Positions 51,873-60,571 of a stretch of DNA of 63,134 nt are shown here, piece by piece (positions within the stretch are counted from its first letter, which is position 1; the number at the start of each line of letters is the position of its first letter). The position numbers and the translations under genes were made by a program. Source of the DNA: RGIG995 sp045542115. Its GTDB lineage: Bacteria > Bacillota > Clostridia > Oscillospirales > UBA644. The stretch spans positions 1-63,134 of the forward strand of contig JAZQKK010000016.1 in NCBI GenBank assembly GCA_045542115.1, in the 5' to 3' direction. The notes under the pieces were generated by a model. The model did no database searches. It was not told the origin of the DNA and saw nothing but the letters and a program-made list of their open reading frames with translations.

Positions 51873-52871
51873 GTGAATTATATAGGTTCAAAGTATTCTT
51901 TGATGGATTTTTTAACGAAAACCATTACAACCATAGCCGGAACGGATACCAATAAAGTTTTTGCAGACCTCTTTGCAGGAACAGGTGTGGTTGGAAAGGC
52001 CTTCAAACAGGAAGGCTACCAGGTTGTTGCAAATGACATTCAATACTATAGCTATGTAATAAATAAGCACTTTATTGAGAATATACCTCCTCTGGATGTA
52101 TCCATCGTTGAGTATCTTAATGCACTCAAAGGGACAGAAGGATTCATATATAAAAATTACTGTGCCGGCTCTGGCAGCGGTAGAAATTACTTTACAAATA
52201 GCAACGGAATGAAATGCGACTCGATCAGAATAGAAGTTGAACGTCTCAAGAATTCCGGAGAAATCAATGAAGCTCAATATTACTATCTCCTTGCAAGCTT
52301 GATCAACTCAATTGATAAATACGCGAACACTGCATCAGTATACGGTGCATTTCTAAAGCATGTAAAAAAATCAGCACAAAGAGAGTTTAAACTGGAACTC
52401 CTTCCGATCATTAACGGAAACAAGCAAAATAAAGTTTACAATGAAGATATTGCTGAATTGATCACAAAAATTAATGGAGATATACTTTACCTTGATCCTC
52501 CATATAATGAAAGACAGTACTGCACAAACTATCACGTACTTGAAACCATAGCAAGATATGATTCTCCTGAACTGAAAGGGAAAACCGGACTGAGAAATTA
52601 CAAGTCTCAAAAGAGTGATTTCTGTTCATCTAGAACGGTAGTCGAAGCGTTCGAACACGTAATTAAACACGCAGAATTCCAATACATATTCCTCAGCTAT
52701 AACAATGAAGGATTGATGCCGCTCGACACAATTAAAGCCGTGATGGGAAAATACGGAGAGTATGAAGTCTTCTGTAGAGATTATAAACGATTTAAAGCTG
52801 ACACAGACGAGAACCGAAATCACAAATCTGACAAAACGATAGAATACCTACATTGCCTAATAAAAAAATAA
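51873..52871 (+). CDS. D12-class N6-adenine DNA methyltransferase
   Basis: A 332-aa Dam-like methyltransferase. MNYIGSKYSLMDFL is the D12-class start, motif I is FADLFAGTGVVGKAF (residues ~30-44) and motif IV is DPPYN (208-212), typical for N6-adenine. The central ~100 residues between them hold the target recognition region, which sets the methylated site. The start is GTG at 51873 with a GGAAGG stretch upstream. It lies 58 bp after the EVE-nuclease gene with its own -10-like TATAAT (51843-51848). AT-rich like its neighbours. Confidence 0.92.
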   Translation: MNYIGSKYSLMDFLTKTITTIAGTDTNKVFADLFAGTGVVGKAFKQEGYQVVANDIQYYSYVINKHFIENIPPLDVSIVEYLNALKGTEGFIYKNYCAGSGSGRNYFTNSNGMKCDSIRIEVERLKNSGEINEAQYYYLLASLINSIDKYANTASVYGAFLKHVKKSAQREFKLELLPIINGNKQNKVYNEDIAELITKINGDILYLDPPYNERQYCTNYHVLETIARYDSPELKGKTGLRNYKSQKSDFCSSRTVVEAFEHVIKHAEFQYIFLSYNNEGLMPLDTIKAVMGKYGEYEVFCRDYKRFKADTDENRNHKSDKTIEYLHCLIKK

Positions 52872-52973
52872 AAGCAAGCAAATTAAATATAATCAACAAA
52901 AAGGCGACTTATTATTGCAAAGTCGCTTTTTTTGTGGTATAATTGCCTATATCACTTTCGGGAGGAAATCATT

Positions 52974-53624
52974 ATGAATCCATTTACTAAAGGCAGTACT
53001 CAGTACAAAGATTTTGAAACAATGTCCGATTGCAGATGGCATTGCGCTAAATGCGAACTGTTAAGCGGTCAAGCAAAAACTTGGCAAGTATGGCGTCAAG
53101 AAAAAGGAATACAACTTGATCAGGATGAAGCCGGTCATTGGTACAAAAAAATGCTCTGCCCAAGATGCGGAGTAACAACGATTCATCGGAAATTAAAATC
53201 TACAGAGATTTTAGATGTAGGATTAAAAGCACGTACTGGGATTCCAACCCAGGTCGCAAAACGAGCAAAAATTCTTTACGGTTGTGTTGATGAATATACC
53301 TTACGCGTAGAGCCTGCAAATCAATTAGAAATCGATCACCGCATTCCACAGATTAGATGGTCAACCAATGAAGATGATAATACAAACCTTAATGATGCGC
53401 AAATAAAAGAGAAATTTATGCTTTTGACAAGAGAAAATAATCTTTTAAAATCACGTTTTTGCGAAGATTGCACAAAAACAGGAAAAAGGGCAAAAGGATA
53501 TAAATCCATTGAATTTTGGTACAAGGGCAATGAAGACTACAATGACACAATTGGTTGCGAAGGGTGCTTTTGGCATAATCCAGCAAAGTGGAGAGAAGAG
53601 CTTAACAAAAAAATAAAAAAGTAA
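52974..53624 (+). CDS. HNH restriction endonuclease (NlaIII-like layout)
   Basis: A 216-aa protein from the ATG with a GGGAGG site. Zinc-ligand pairs lie at C24/C27, C62/C65, C163/C166 and C195/C198. The HNH core is IDHR (H122) with N155-N156 in FMLLTRENNLLKSRFCEDC. The order IDH ... NN-x-x-K-x-x-x-C-x-x-C-x-x-TGKR ... FWYKGNEDY ... GC-x-GC-x-x-x-x-P resembles the HNH Type II enzymes that I associate with CATG-cutting NlaIII and relatives; this is from memory and unverified. As third gene of the cassette it is the most likely cutting partner of the methyltransferase. Confidence 0.8.
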   Translation: MNPFTKGSTQYKDFETMSDCRWHCAKCELLSGQAKTWQVWRQEKGIQLDQDEAGHWYKKMLCPRCGVTTIHRKLKSTEILDVGLKARTGIPTQVAKRAKILYGCVDEYTLRVEPANQLEIDHRIPQIRWSTNEDDNTNLNDAQIKEKFMLLTRENNLLKSRFCEDCTKTGKRAKGYKSIEFWYKGNEDYNDTIGCEGCFWHNPAKWREELNKKIKK

Positions 53625-53688
53625 TACAAAACAAATTTTTTAATACGCTTTTTCTACAATTTTAATTCCATACCGCGTAAAAATTAAG

Positions 53689-53714
53689 CGCCGCTCTTTC
53701 GTAAAAAGGCGGCG
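53689..53714 (+). terminator. Possible terminator at the end of the AT-rich cassette
   Basis: Stem CGCCGC / GCGGCG with a weak T-rich tail about 65 bp after the HNH gene stop. Confidence 0.5.
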
Positions 53715-53812
53715 TTCTTAATAATCGATTAAAAATCCGTTCCAATTCCGCAAGCCCGTCCTTTCGCCCGGGGGCGGAGGGAAAGTTTTCTTCCGCAGTT
53801 ACAGGACCCCTC

Positions 53813-55030
53813 TTATTTCAATTTAAAATGGTAAGGCAAGCCTGCCCGACGGGGAGCGTCGATCTCTCCCACGATGAGGGGAGCCAACTCTTTGAGAAGT
53901 TCGTCCTTGACGTCGCACTTATCGGAACAAATCATATCCAGGGGAACGTACTTGGTCTTGTTGGCAGTGTCTTTGACGGGAACCGAGCCGAATTCCACCG
54001 AATAAATGGTTCCGGGCTTACGCACGTAAGTAATCATCAACCCGGTCTTTCCTTCGTAGGCGGCTTTGACGGCGGCTCTTCCCAACTGCACCGATTCGGA
54101 GATATCCGTCGCGGACAGACAGTGAGAGGCGCACCGCTGGGGAATATTCAATTCCACAGAGCGGGATTTACACCCAATCTTCTCTTTGACCAACTCACTC
54201 AGCCGGCGAGCCGCCCCGGATAGAGTGGTGTGACCGAAAGCGTCCTTTTTCCCCGAGGGGTCTGCCCCGTACAGGGTCCCGTCTGCGGTGTGGATGCCTT
54301 CCGAGACCGCAACGACGAGATTGGTCTTTTCTTTAAATTTCCGGCGAATATCCTTCAAAAATTGCTCGCTGTCAAAATCCACTTCCGGCAGATAAATCAA
54401 GTCGGCACAGTCTTCGCCGAACAGACGGGGAATCCCCGCGGCGGCGGTCAACCAACCGGCATCCCGTCCCATAATCTCCACGGTCGTCACGGAAGGTTCT
54501 GGATAAACGGCACAGTCACAGGCAATCTCCTGCATTGTGGTGGCAACGTATTTTGCCGCAGAACCGAAACCGGGGGTGTGGTCGGTGTACGGCAAGTCGT
54601 TATCGATGGTCTTGGGAACGCCGATAATTCTGATATCGCTTCCGATCTGAGCAGCCTTCCGAGACAGTTTCTCCACCGTATCCATCGAATCGTTTCCGCC
54701 GATGTAGAAAAACACCCCGATGCCGTATTTGTTAAAGGTAGAAAAAATCGTATCGTACACCGAGTCCGAAAGGTCCTTGGGCAGCTTCATCCGGCACGAA
54801 CCCAAAGCGGCGGCGGGGGTGGTTTCCAGAGCGTAGGCTTGGGAATTGGTAGAAACCTGTTCGTTGAGAAAAATAAAGTTTTCTCCTAAAATCCCTTTTA
54901 CCCCGTTGCGGGCCCCGTAATAGATGGAATCGGGATACAATTCCCGACATCCTTTAATGATGCCGGAAAGGGTAGCGTTGATAGCGACAGTCGGTCCCCC
55001 GGACTGCCCCATCAAAATATTCTTTTTCAT
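53813..55030 (-). CDS. pfp: 6-phosphofructokinase, PPi-type signature
   Basis: A 405-aa enzyme phosphorylating fructose-6-phosphate to fructose-1,6-bisphosphate. The glycine-rich start is ILMGQSGGPTVAIN, the phosphate-donor motif is YIGGNDSMDTV (ATP enzymes have GGDGS) and the second motif is GVPKTIDNDLPYTDHTPGF with Lys where ATP enzymes carry Gly. Both changes indicate pyrophosphate rather than ATP as donor. The ATG at 55030 has a GGAG site; a 72-residue in-frame extension crosses the promoter. Confidence 0.85.
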   Translation of the reverse strand: MKKNILMGQSGGPTVAINATLSGIIKGCRELYPDSIYYGARNGVKGILGENFIFLNEQVSTNSQAYALETTPAAALGSCRMKLPKDLSDSVYDTIFSTFNKYGIGVFFYIGGNDSMDTVEKLSRKAAQIGSDIRIIGVPKTIDNDLPYTDHTPGFGSAAKYVATTMQEIACDCAVYPEPSVTTVEIMGRDAGWLTAAAGIPRLFGEDCADLIYLPEVDFDSEQFLKDIRRKFKEKTNLVVAVSEGIHTADGTLYGADPSGKKDAFGHTTLSGAARRLSELVKEKIGCKSRSVELNIPQRCASHCLSATDISESVQLGRAAVKAAYEGKTGLMITYVRKPGTIYSVEFGSVPVKDTANKTKYVPLDMICSDKCDVKDELLKELAPLIVGEIDAPRRAGLPYHFKLK

Positions 55031-55109
55031 AGCCGAGATACTCCAATTTTTCAAAGGTCGAACCGCCAAAAATTTCGGGTGTCCAAGCCGAAAACGGTTC
55101 GCCGTTTTT

Positions 55110-55138
55110 ATTTTACCCCATTTCCGCGCTTCTGTCAA
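55110..55138 (-). promoter_or_regulatory. Promoter of the phosphofructokinase gene
   Basis: TTGACA (55133-55138), 17-bp spacer, TAAAAT (55110-55115). The remaining 55139-55300 is AT-rich with no gene visible. Confidence 0.7.
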
Positions 55139-55304
55139 GGCTTTTTCGGGAAAATCATAGTTTTTTTCAAAATATTCCACGCTCTTTTCCAAGACGAATA
55201 AAAAAGAAAACGGAAAATTTTCTTCTTCTTGTTTTTTAGTCTGCAAAATGTTGTAAAAAGCACCGGGAGTATCTTACGAAATTGTGATTTTTTTAAATTT
55301 TGTG

Positions 55305-55333
55305 TTGACGGTCTCTTTTGTTTTTGTTATAAT
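55305..55333 (+). promoter_or_regulatory. Promoter of the phosphoesterase pair
   Basis: TTGACG (55305-55310), 17-bp spacer, TATAAT (55328-55333). Confidence 0.8.
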
Positions 55334-55380
55334 GAAGGCAGAAAAGCCGTTGTACCGGCAAAAGAAAGAGAGTGCTCGTT

Positions 55381-56205
55381 ATGGTAAGTATTCTGAAAAC
55401 CGTTTTGGACCTCGGTCTGGAACAACCCGTGAAGATTCTTCACATTACAGACACCCACATTACCGAATCCAATGAAAACGACGACCAACGAATGAAAGAT
55501 TTGATTGAAATGCGTCGGGAAACCTTCGTACAAGAAGGGAAATATGCCCCCCGCACGCCGCAGCAATATTTGGTGGAAGCCTTTGATTTGGCAAAAGCGG
55601 AAGGTGCATACCCCGTTCTGACCGGAGACATTATGGACCTGAACTCCGCCGGAAACCGGGTCGCCCTTCACGAATGTCTGGACGGAAGAGAGTTTCTTTT
55701 CACCGCCGGGACCCACGAATTTCAACGTTCCAGCTGTACTCCCAAGTGCTGCCCCCTGGAAGAAGAAGGCTCCTATTACGAAGACACCCGTAAGGCCCTG
55801 CAAGAGGAATTTCCCTGGAATTGGGATTCTGACAGTAAAGTTGTGGGCGGCGTAAATCTGGTGACGTTGGATAACTCCCAAGGATTCTTTACCAAAGACG
55901 CTTACGACAAACTTCAAGCGGAAATCACCAAGGGACTTCCGATGATTCTGTTTATGCACGTTCCCCTCACCTGTGGAACGTTGAAGCGCGTCCCCCACGA
56001 ACCTCCCTATGAATTTTACCGCTTCTCCCAGGAAGAATACGAAATCAGCCGCAAGACCGTGGACCTGATTGAATCTACACCCCTGATTAAGGCAACCTTT
56101 GCCGGGCATTGGCATTGCGAAAGCCAATACCCCGACCACACCCCTCCCACTTGGGTCACCCCCGGAACCTACGCCGGCATCGTCCGTTTAATTGAATTAC
56201 ATTAA
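55381..56205 (+). CDS. Metallophosphoesterase (first of two paralogs)
   Basis: A 274-aa calcineurin-like phosphoesterase without signal peptide. Motifs in order: KILHITDTHITESNEND (DxH), PVLTGDIMDLNS (GDxxD), FTAGTHEFQ where most enzymes have GNHE/D, LFMHVPLTCG and AGHWHC (GHxH). Thr replaces the Asn that normally contacts the phosphate and metal. Starts with ATG at 55381; the GTG three codons earlier is less likely. The second copy starts 15 bp downstream. Confidence 0.85.
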   Translation: MVSILKTVLDLGLEQPVKILHITDTHITESNENDDQRMKDLIEMRRETFVQEGKYAPRTPQQYLVEAFDLAKAEGAYPVLTGDIMDLNSAGNRVALHECLDGREFLFTAGTHEFQRSSCTPKCCPLEEEGSYYEDTRKALQEEFPWNWDSDSKVVGGVNLVTLDNSQGFFTKDAYDKLQAEITKGLPMILFMHVPLTCGTLKRVPHEPPYEFYRFSQEEYEISRKTVDLIESTPLIKATFAGHWHCESQYPDHTPPTWVTPGTYAGIVRLIELH

Positions 56206-56220
56206 AGAAAGGATTTCATT

Positions 56221-57033
56221 ATGGAAAGTATTATCTACACTCCCTTAGAGATCGGACTGGAAAAACCGGTCAAAATCCTGCACGTTACCGACGTTCACAT
56301 CTCGATGACCAATGAAACCGACCCGGTGGAACAACAAGACCTGGAAGTACGCCGCATCGACACCTTCTACAAAGAAGGGGGCTGCTTGCCCAAGACGCCC
56401 AGCGAATATTTGGAAGAAGCAGTGGCAATGGCGGAAGAAATGGGCGCCCTTCTGATGCTGACCGGTGACATTTTCGATATTCAGACCAACGGAAACATCG
56501 CCGAATTTCATCGCATCCTCGACGGCCACGACTGTATGTTCACCCCCGGCGGACACGAACAGCAAAAGCGCTGCGTCCGGACGATGGAAGAAGCGGACGA
56601 ATATTGGGTCGGAGCCCGGAAACGGTTGCAGGAGGCCCTGCCGGAATTCGATTTGGATGCATCCAGCCGGGTCATCAACGGACTGAATATCGTATGTCTG
56701 GACAACTCTTTGGACCACTACAACGAAAGAACGTTGCAACGGTTGAAAGAAGAAATCGCCAAGGGTCTGCCGATGATTCTCTTCTCCCACGACCCCATCA
56801 CCTGCGGCGCTTTGACCTGCTGGGAAGACGCAAAAATCCCCTACTTCACCGAAGAAGATTACAAAATTCGCCACGAAGCCATCGACCTGATTAAGTCCTG
56901 CCCCCTGGTCAAAGGCTACTTCGCCGGCCACTGGCACACCCTGTCGTCCTCGGCGGTAGAAGGAGCCTCCTTCCGCTCCTACGTCACCCCCGGTCTGTTC
57001 AAAGGCTCTTGCCGTCTGATTGAAATTAAATAA
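56221..57033 (+). CDS. Metallophosphoesterase (second paralog)
   Basis: A 270-aa paralog of the preceding protein, colinear throughout: KILHVTDVHISMTNETD, LMLTGDIFDIQT, FTPGGHEQQKR, LFSHDPITCG and AGHWHT. The GNHE motif again lacks Asn, here Gly. Both share a long insert after DxH (about 35 residues) with the sequence type RRxTFYKEG...LPKTPSEYLEEA. They look like a tandem duplication with diverged substrate pockets. Followed by a hairpin terminator. Confidence 0.85.
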   Translation: MESIIYTPLEIGLEKPVKILHVTDVHISMTNETDPVEQQDLEVRRIDTFYKEGGCLPKTPSEYLEEAVAMAEEMGALLMLTGDIFDIQTNGNIAEFHRILDGHDCMFTPGGHEQQKRCVRTMEEADEYWVGARKRLQEALPEFDLDASSRVINGLNIVCLDNSLDHYNERTLQRLKEEIAKGLPMILFSHDPITCGALTCWEDAKIPYFTEEDYKIRHEAIDLIKSCPLVKGYFAGHWHTLSSSAVEGASFRSYVTPGLFKGSCRLIEIK

Positions 57034-57040
57034 AACGCCA

Positions 57041-57070
57041 AAAGGCCCGTGCAATTCAGCACAGGCCTTT
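57041..57070 (+). terminator. Terminator after the phosphoesterase pair
   Basis: Imperfect stem AAAGGCCCGTGC / GCACAGGCCTTT followed by T run. Confidence 0.85.
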
Positions 57071-57082
57071 TTATTTTTCCGG

Positions 57083-57841
57083 TCAGTACGACCGGGCAAT
57101 TTTTTTTGCAGTTTCCAACACTTGCGGAGCAAGAACGTCAACGCTGTTTTGATTCATTCGCACGGCGGGAGCACACAAACTAATCGCCGCAATGGGATTT
57201 CCATTCCAATCCAAAATCGGGGCGGCAATACAACAAACACCCCATTCGTGTTCTTCCAAATCCAACGCGTATCCCCGCTGGCGAATTTCCGACATCGAAT
57301 CCAGAAGCCGGTCCAATTCGGTAACGGTATGGTCCGTATAAGCAATAATTTCCGTGCGGTCCCAAATTCTGCGGACTTCGTCTTCCGGAAGATAGGCAAG
57401 AATACTCTTTCCAACCCCGGTACAATACATCGGATTTCGCATCCCCACGCTGGAAGCGATTCGAACGCCCCCTCGACCGCCGTCTTCTTTATATAAGTAA
57501 ACAATCTCGTCCTGAATCCGGGTGACCAAGTGGACCGTCTCCCCCGTAATCTGCGCCAAGGCTTCCAGATGAGGGCGGGCGGCGGACAGAAGATTGGAAC
57601 GGTCGGCCACGCGGCTTCCGATCTCGAACATCCGCATCGTCAGACGGTATTTCCGGCTTTCCGGGTCCTGTACCGCATAACCGTTAGTCATAAGAGAAGC
57701 CAACATCCGGCTTGCCGTCGCTTTCGGCAATCCGCATTGGGTACAGATTTCTCCCAAGGCAATCCCCTTGGGATATTGACTCAGCAGTTCCAGCACGGCA
57801 AACAAACGGTTTGCAGACTGCATCGAGTTGGTCTCAGACAT
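57083..57841 (-). CDS. IclR-family regulator
   Basis: A 252-aa regulator. The N-terminal winged helix-turn-helix (AVLELLSQYPKGIALGEICTQCGLPKATASRML) is followed by a GAF-like effector domain with YCTGVGKSILAYLP. Divergent from the FAD-oxidoreductase/galactonate operon, with promoters about 20 bp apart and a palindromic operator downstream of the operon promoter, so it most likely represses that operon until a sugar acid is present. Confidence 0.9.
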   Translation of the reverse strand: MSETNSMQSANRLFAVLELLSQYPKGIALGEICTQCGLPKATASRMLASLMTNGYAVQDPESRKYRLTMRMFEIGSRVADRSNLLSAARPHLEALAQITGETVHLVTRIQDEIVYLYKEDGGRGGVRIASSVGMRNPMYCTGVGKSILAYLPEDEVRRIWDRTEIIAYTDHTVTELDRLLDSMSEIRQRGYALDLEEHEWGVCCIAAPILDWNGNPIAAISLCAPAVRMNQNSVDVLAPQVLETAKKIARSY

Positions 57842-57876
57842 AATTACTTCGCTTTCTTTGCAGTTTAATTTTCTTT

Positions 57877-57905
57877 ATTATAACAAATATTGAAAAAAAA
57901 GTCAA
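57877..57905 (-). promoter_or_regulatory. Promoter of the IclR gene
   Basis: TTGACT (57900-57905), 17-bp spacer, TATAAT (57877-57882). Confidence 0.75.
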
Positions 57906-57923
57906 TCTTTTTCCTTTTTCCTC

Positions 57924-57952
57924 TTGACAAATGAAGAAAAATCTTGTACAAT
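57924..57952 (+). promoter_or_regulatory. Promoter of the galactonate operon
   Basis: TTGACA (57924-57929), 17-bp spacer, TACAAT (57947-57952). Confidence 0.8.
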
Positions 57953-57982
57953 AGGACTATAAAATTCCGTTTTGCGAAACTT

Positions 57983-57999
57983 GTTCCGTATTACGGAAC
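57983..57999 (+). promoter_or_regulatory. Candidate IclR operator
   Basis: Perfect palindrome GTTCCGTATTACGGAAC (8-bp arms, 1-bp centre) about 30 bp downstream of the -10 box. A roadblock position for a repressor. A second inverted pair TTTTGCG / CGCAAAA flanks it (57970-57976, 57999-58005). Confidence 0.65.
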
Positions 58000-58021
58000 G
58001 CAAAAGAAGGAGTCACAAACA

Positions 58022-59395
58022 ATGAAACAGTATTCCTTAATTTACGATATTGCCGTCATCGGCGGTGGGCCGGCAGGATTATCCGCCGCTATCACCGCCG
58101 CCCGAAGTGGGAAACGGGTTCTGTTGGCAGAAAAAAACGGCTACCTCGGAGGTTCTTTGGCCATTGGACTTTCTCCTCTGAGTTTTCTGGATAAACAAGG
58201 CCGGAAATGCGTTGCCGGATTTGGGGAAGAATTTATGAATCGATTGGAGGCAGATGGATACTGTCTGGGCACTGCCCCCTGTCCGAAACATAATTCCGCT
58301 ACCTGTGTCAACGCGGAGGGCGTCAAATTAACGGCGGCGGCAATGTGCCGGGAAGCGGGCGTAGACGTTCTTCTTCACTGTGAAGTACTGAACACCACCC
58401 TTCGCAACGGCCGGCTGGAATCGGTAACGCTGTTTGGAAAATGTAACGAGATTCTCGTGACGGCAAAACAGTTTATCGACTGCACGGGGGATGGGGATTT
58501 GGCCTACCTTGCCGGCTGCGATTACGAAAAAGGACAGGACGGTACCGGCGTTCTGCAACCGCCCACGGTAATGTTCACCTTAGAAGGCGTGGACCAGGAA
58601 AAGCTGTTCCGCTACGTGGAAGAGCATCCGGAAGAATTGCGGTACGCGGATAGAAACATTTACGAAAATCCCGATTATACCGTGGCCCACTTCCGCAAGC
58701 ATCCAAGCCACGTCTTCGTGGGATTGCAAAACACGTTCCGGGCGTTGGCCGCTCAGGGAAAACTTCCGGTCAAACGGGAAAGTTTCATCTACATCAATTC
58801 CACCAACCCGGGAGAAGTATACGTCAATTCCATCCGGCTCACAGACACCGATGCTACCGACCTTCTTCAATTGAGCAATGCAGAACTGGAAGGGGCATTA
58901 CAGGTACCAAAACTGGTCAAACTTTTACAGGACACCATCCCCGGGTTTGAACGTTGTTTCGTATCTTCCATCTGCCCTTCTCTGGGAATTCGAGAGACCC
59001 GGCGATTCCGGGGGATTTCCCGCGTTACGGAAAACGACGCCCTCACCGGCGCCGTTCCGGAAGATACCATAGCCCTGTCCGGATATAAAATCGATGTCCA
59101 CAGCGGAACCGATACGGGACTTCTGTTTAAAGACGTAAACGAACCCTTCGGCATCTCCTTCGGTTGTCTTGTCAGCCCGCAGGTAGAAAATTTGATGTTT
59201 GCCGGACGTTGCATCAGCGCCGACCCGGTCGCCTTGGGGTCCTTGCGTATCATCCCCACCTGTATGGCGTTAGGTCAGGCTGCGGGCGTTGGGGCAAGTC
59301 TGTGCATTGACGAAAACACAGACCCGAAAGATGCGGACGTTTCCGAAATCCGCCGAATCTTACGCCTGCAAAACGCCATTCTTTCTATGAACTAA
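58022..59395 (+). CDS. FAD-dependent oxidoreductase
   Basis: A 457-aa flavoprotein of the FAD_oxidored (PF12831) type. The dinucleotide motif is IAVIGGGPAGLSAAITAARSG; ENLMFAGRCISADPVALGSLR is the second FAD-contact block. The ATG at 58022 has an AAGGAG site; an in-frame extension crosses the operator. First gene of the operon with dgoD, an aldolase and a kinase. It probably oxidises a sugar or sugar acid entering the pathway, but the reaction is not defined. Confidence 0.85.
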   Translation: MKQYSLIYDIAVIGGGPAGLSAAITAARSGKRVLLAEKNGYLGGSLAIGLSPLSFLDKQGRKCVAGFGEEFMNRLEADGYCLGTAPCPKHNSATCVNAEGVKLTAAAMCREAGVDVLLHCEVLNTTLRNGRLESVTLFGKCNEILVTAKQFIDCTGDGDLAYLAGCDYEKGQDGTGVLQPPTVMFTLEGVDQEKLFRYVEEHPEELRYADRNIYENPDYTVAHFRKHPSHVFVGLQNTFRALAAQGKLPVKRESFIYINSTNPGEVYVNSIRLTDTDATDLLQLSNAELEGALQVPKLVKLLQDTIPGFERCFVSSICPSLGIRETRRFRGISRVTENDALTGAVPEDTIALSGYKIDVHSGTDTGLLFKDVNEPFGISFGCLVSPQVENLMFAGRCISADPVALGSLRIIPTCMALGQAAGVGASLCIDENTDPKDADVSEIRRILRLQNAILSMN

Positions 59396-59419
59396 GATAA
59401 ACCTTTCAGGAGGATGATT

Positions 59420-60568
59420 ATGAAGATTACAAAACTCACTTTATACCCCGTAGAACCCCGTTGGATGTTTCTGAAAATCGACACCGACCAAGGAATCAGC
59501 GGTTGGGGCGAGCCGGTTATCGAAGGAAAAGCAGATACCGTGGCAGCTTGTGTTCGGGAAATGGAAGAATATCTCATCGGAAAGGACCCCCGGAACATTG
59601 AAGATTTATGGCAAGTACTGTACCGGGGTGCGTTTTACCGGGGCGGTCCGGTGGTGACAAGCGCCATTTCCGGCATTGAACAGGCATTGTGGGATATTAA
59701 AGGAAAATTTTACAATCTTCCCGTGTGGGAATTTTTGGGAGGCGCCTGCCGAACCGATATCCCCGTATACTGCTGGGTGGGAGGCGACCGTCCTACCGAC
59801 GTAGGAACCGCGGCATTGCGGCAAAAACAGTTAGGATTCCGGGCAGTCAAAATGAACGCCACGGAAGAAATGCACTATATTGACTCTTTTTCCAAGGTGG
59901 AAGCCGCTGTGGAACGGGTGGCCGCCATCCGGGAGACCTGCGGAAAAGATTTCGGCATTGCCGTAGATTTCCACGGCCGGGTCCACAAGAGTATGGCAAA
60001 GGTTCTGGCAAAAGAATTGGAACCCTACCGACTGATGTTTATCGAAGAGCCGGTATTGAGTGAAAATTATGAGGCTCTCGAAGAAATCTCCAAACATTGC
60101 TCCACTCCTATTGCTCTGGGAGAACGGTTGTTTACCCGTTGGGATTTCAAAAAAATCTTCCAACAGGGCATTGTGGACATCATCCAGCCCGACGTGTCCC
60201 ACGCCGGAGGAATTTTGGAATGTCGGAAAATTTCCGCAATGGCAGAAGCCTACGATATCAGCGTAGCACCCCATTGTCCTTTGGGCCCCATTGCTTTGGC
60301 CGCTTGTTTACAATTAGACGCCTGTACCCCCAACGCGTGGATTCAGGAACAAAGCCTGGGAATCCATTACAACCAGGGAAGCGACCTTTTGGATTACCTC
60401 AAAGACCGGGACGCATTCCACTATTCCAACGGCAGCGTTCCCGTCTTACAAGGACCGGGGCTGGGCATCGAAATCAACGAAGAATTGGTCAAAGAAAAGG
60501 CTCAAAAGGGCCATCATTGGAAAAATCCCGTGTGGCGGAATCAAGACGGCACGGTAGCGGAGTGGTAA
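59420..60568 (+). CDS. dgoD: Enolase-superfamily sugar acid dehydratase (galactonate dehydratase)
   Basis: A 382-aa dehydratase, mandelate-racemase subgroup, that converts D-galactonate to 2-keto-3-deoxygalactonate. N-terminal cap residues TLYPVEPRWMFLKIDTDQGISGWGE; the barrel shows VKMNATEE, the metal ligands in IAVDFHGRVHKSMA and FIEEPVLSE, and a catalytic His in SVAPHCPLGPIALAA. The second of two in-frame ATGs is chosen, since AGGAGG abuts the first. Substrate by homology and context; other aldonates are possible. Confidence 0.88.
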   Translation: MKITKLTLYPVEPRWMFLKIDTDQGISGWGEPVIEGKADTVAACVREMEEYLIGKDPRNIEDLWQVLYRGAFYRGGPVVTSAISGIEQALWDIKGKFYNLPVWEFLGGACRTDIPVYCWVGGDRPTDVGTAALRQKQLGFRAVKMNATEEMHYIDSFSKVEAAVERVAAIRETCGKDFGIAVDFHGRVHKSMAKVLAKELEPYRLMFIEEPVLSENYEALEEISKHCSTPIALGERLFTRWDFKKIFQQGIVDIIQPDVSHAGGILECRKISAMAEAYDISVAPHCPLGPIALAACLQLDACTPNAWIQEQSLGIHYNQGSDLLDYLKDRDAFHYSNGSVPVLQGPGLGIEINEELVKEKAQKGHHWKNPVWRNQDGTVAEW

Positions 60569-60571
60569 AAA

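Noticed and set aside
50456..53812. Integrative element with att sites at tRNA-Val
   Set aside because: No integrase gene and no second copy of the tRNA 3' end was found downstream of the cassette, so only an island by composition is claimed.
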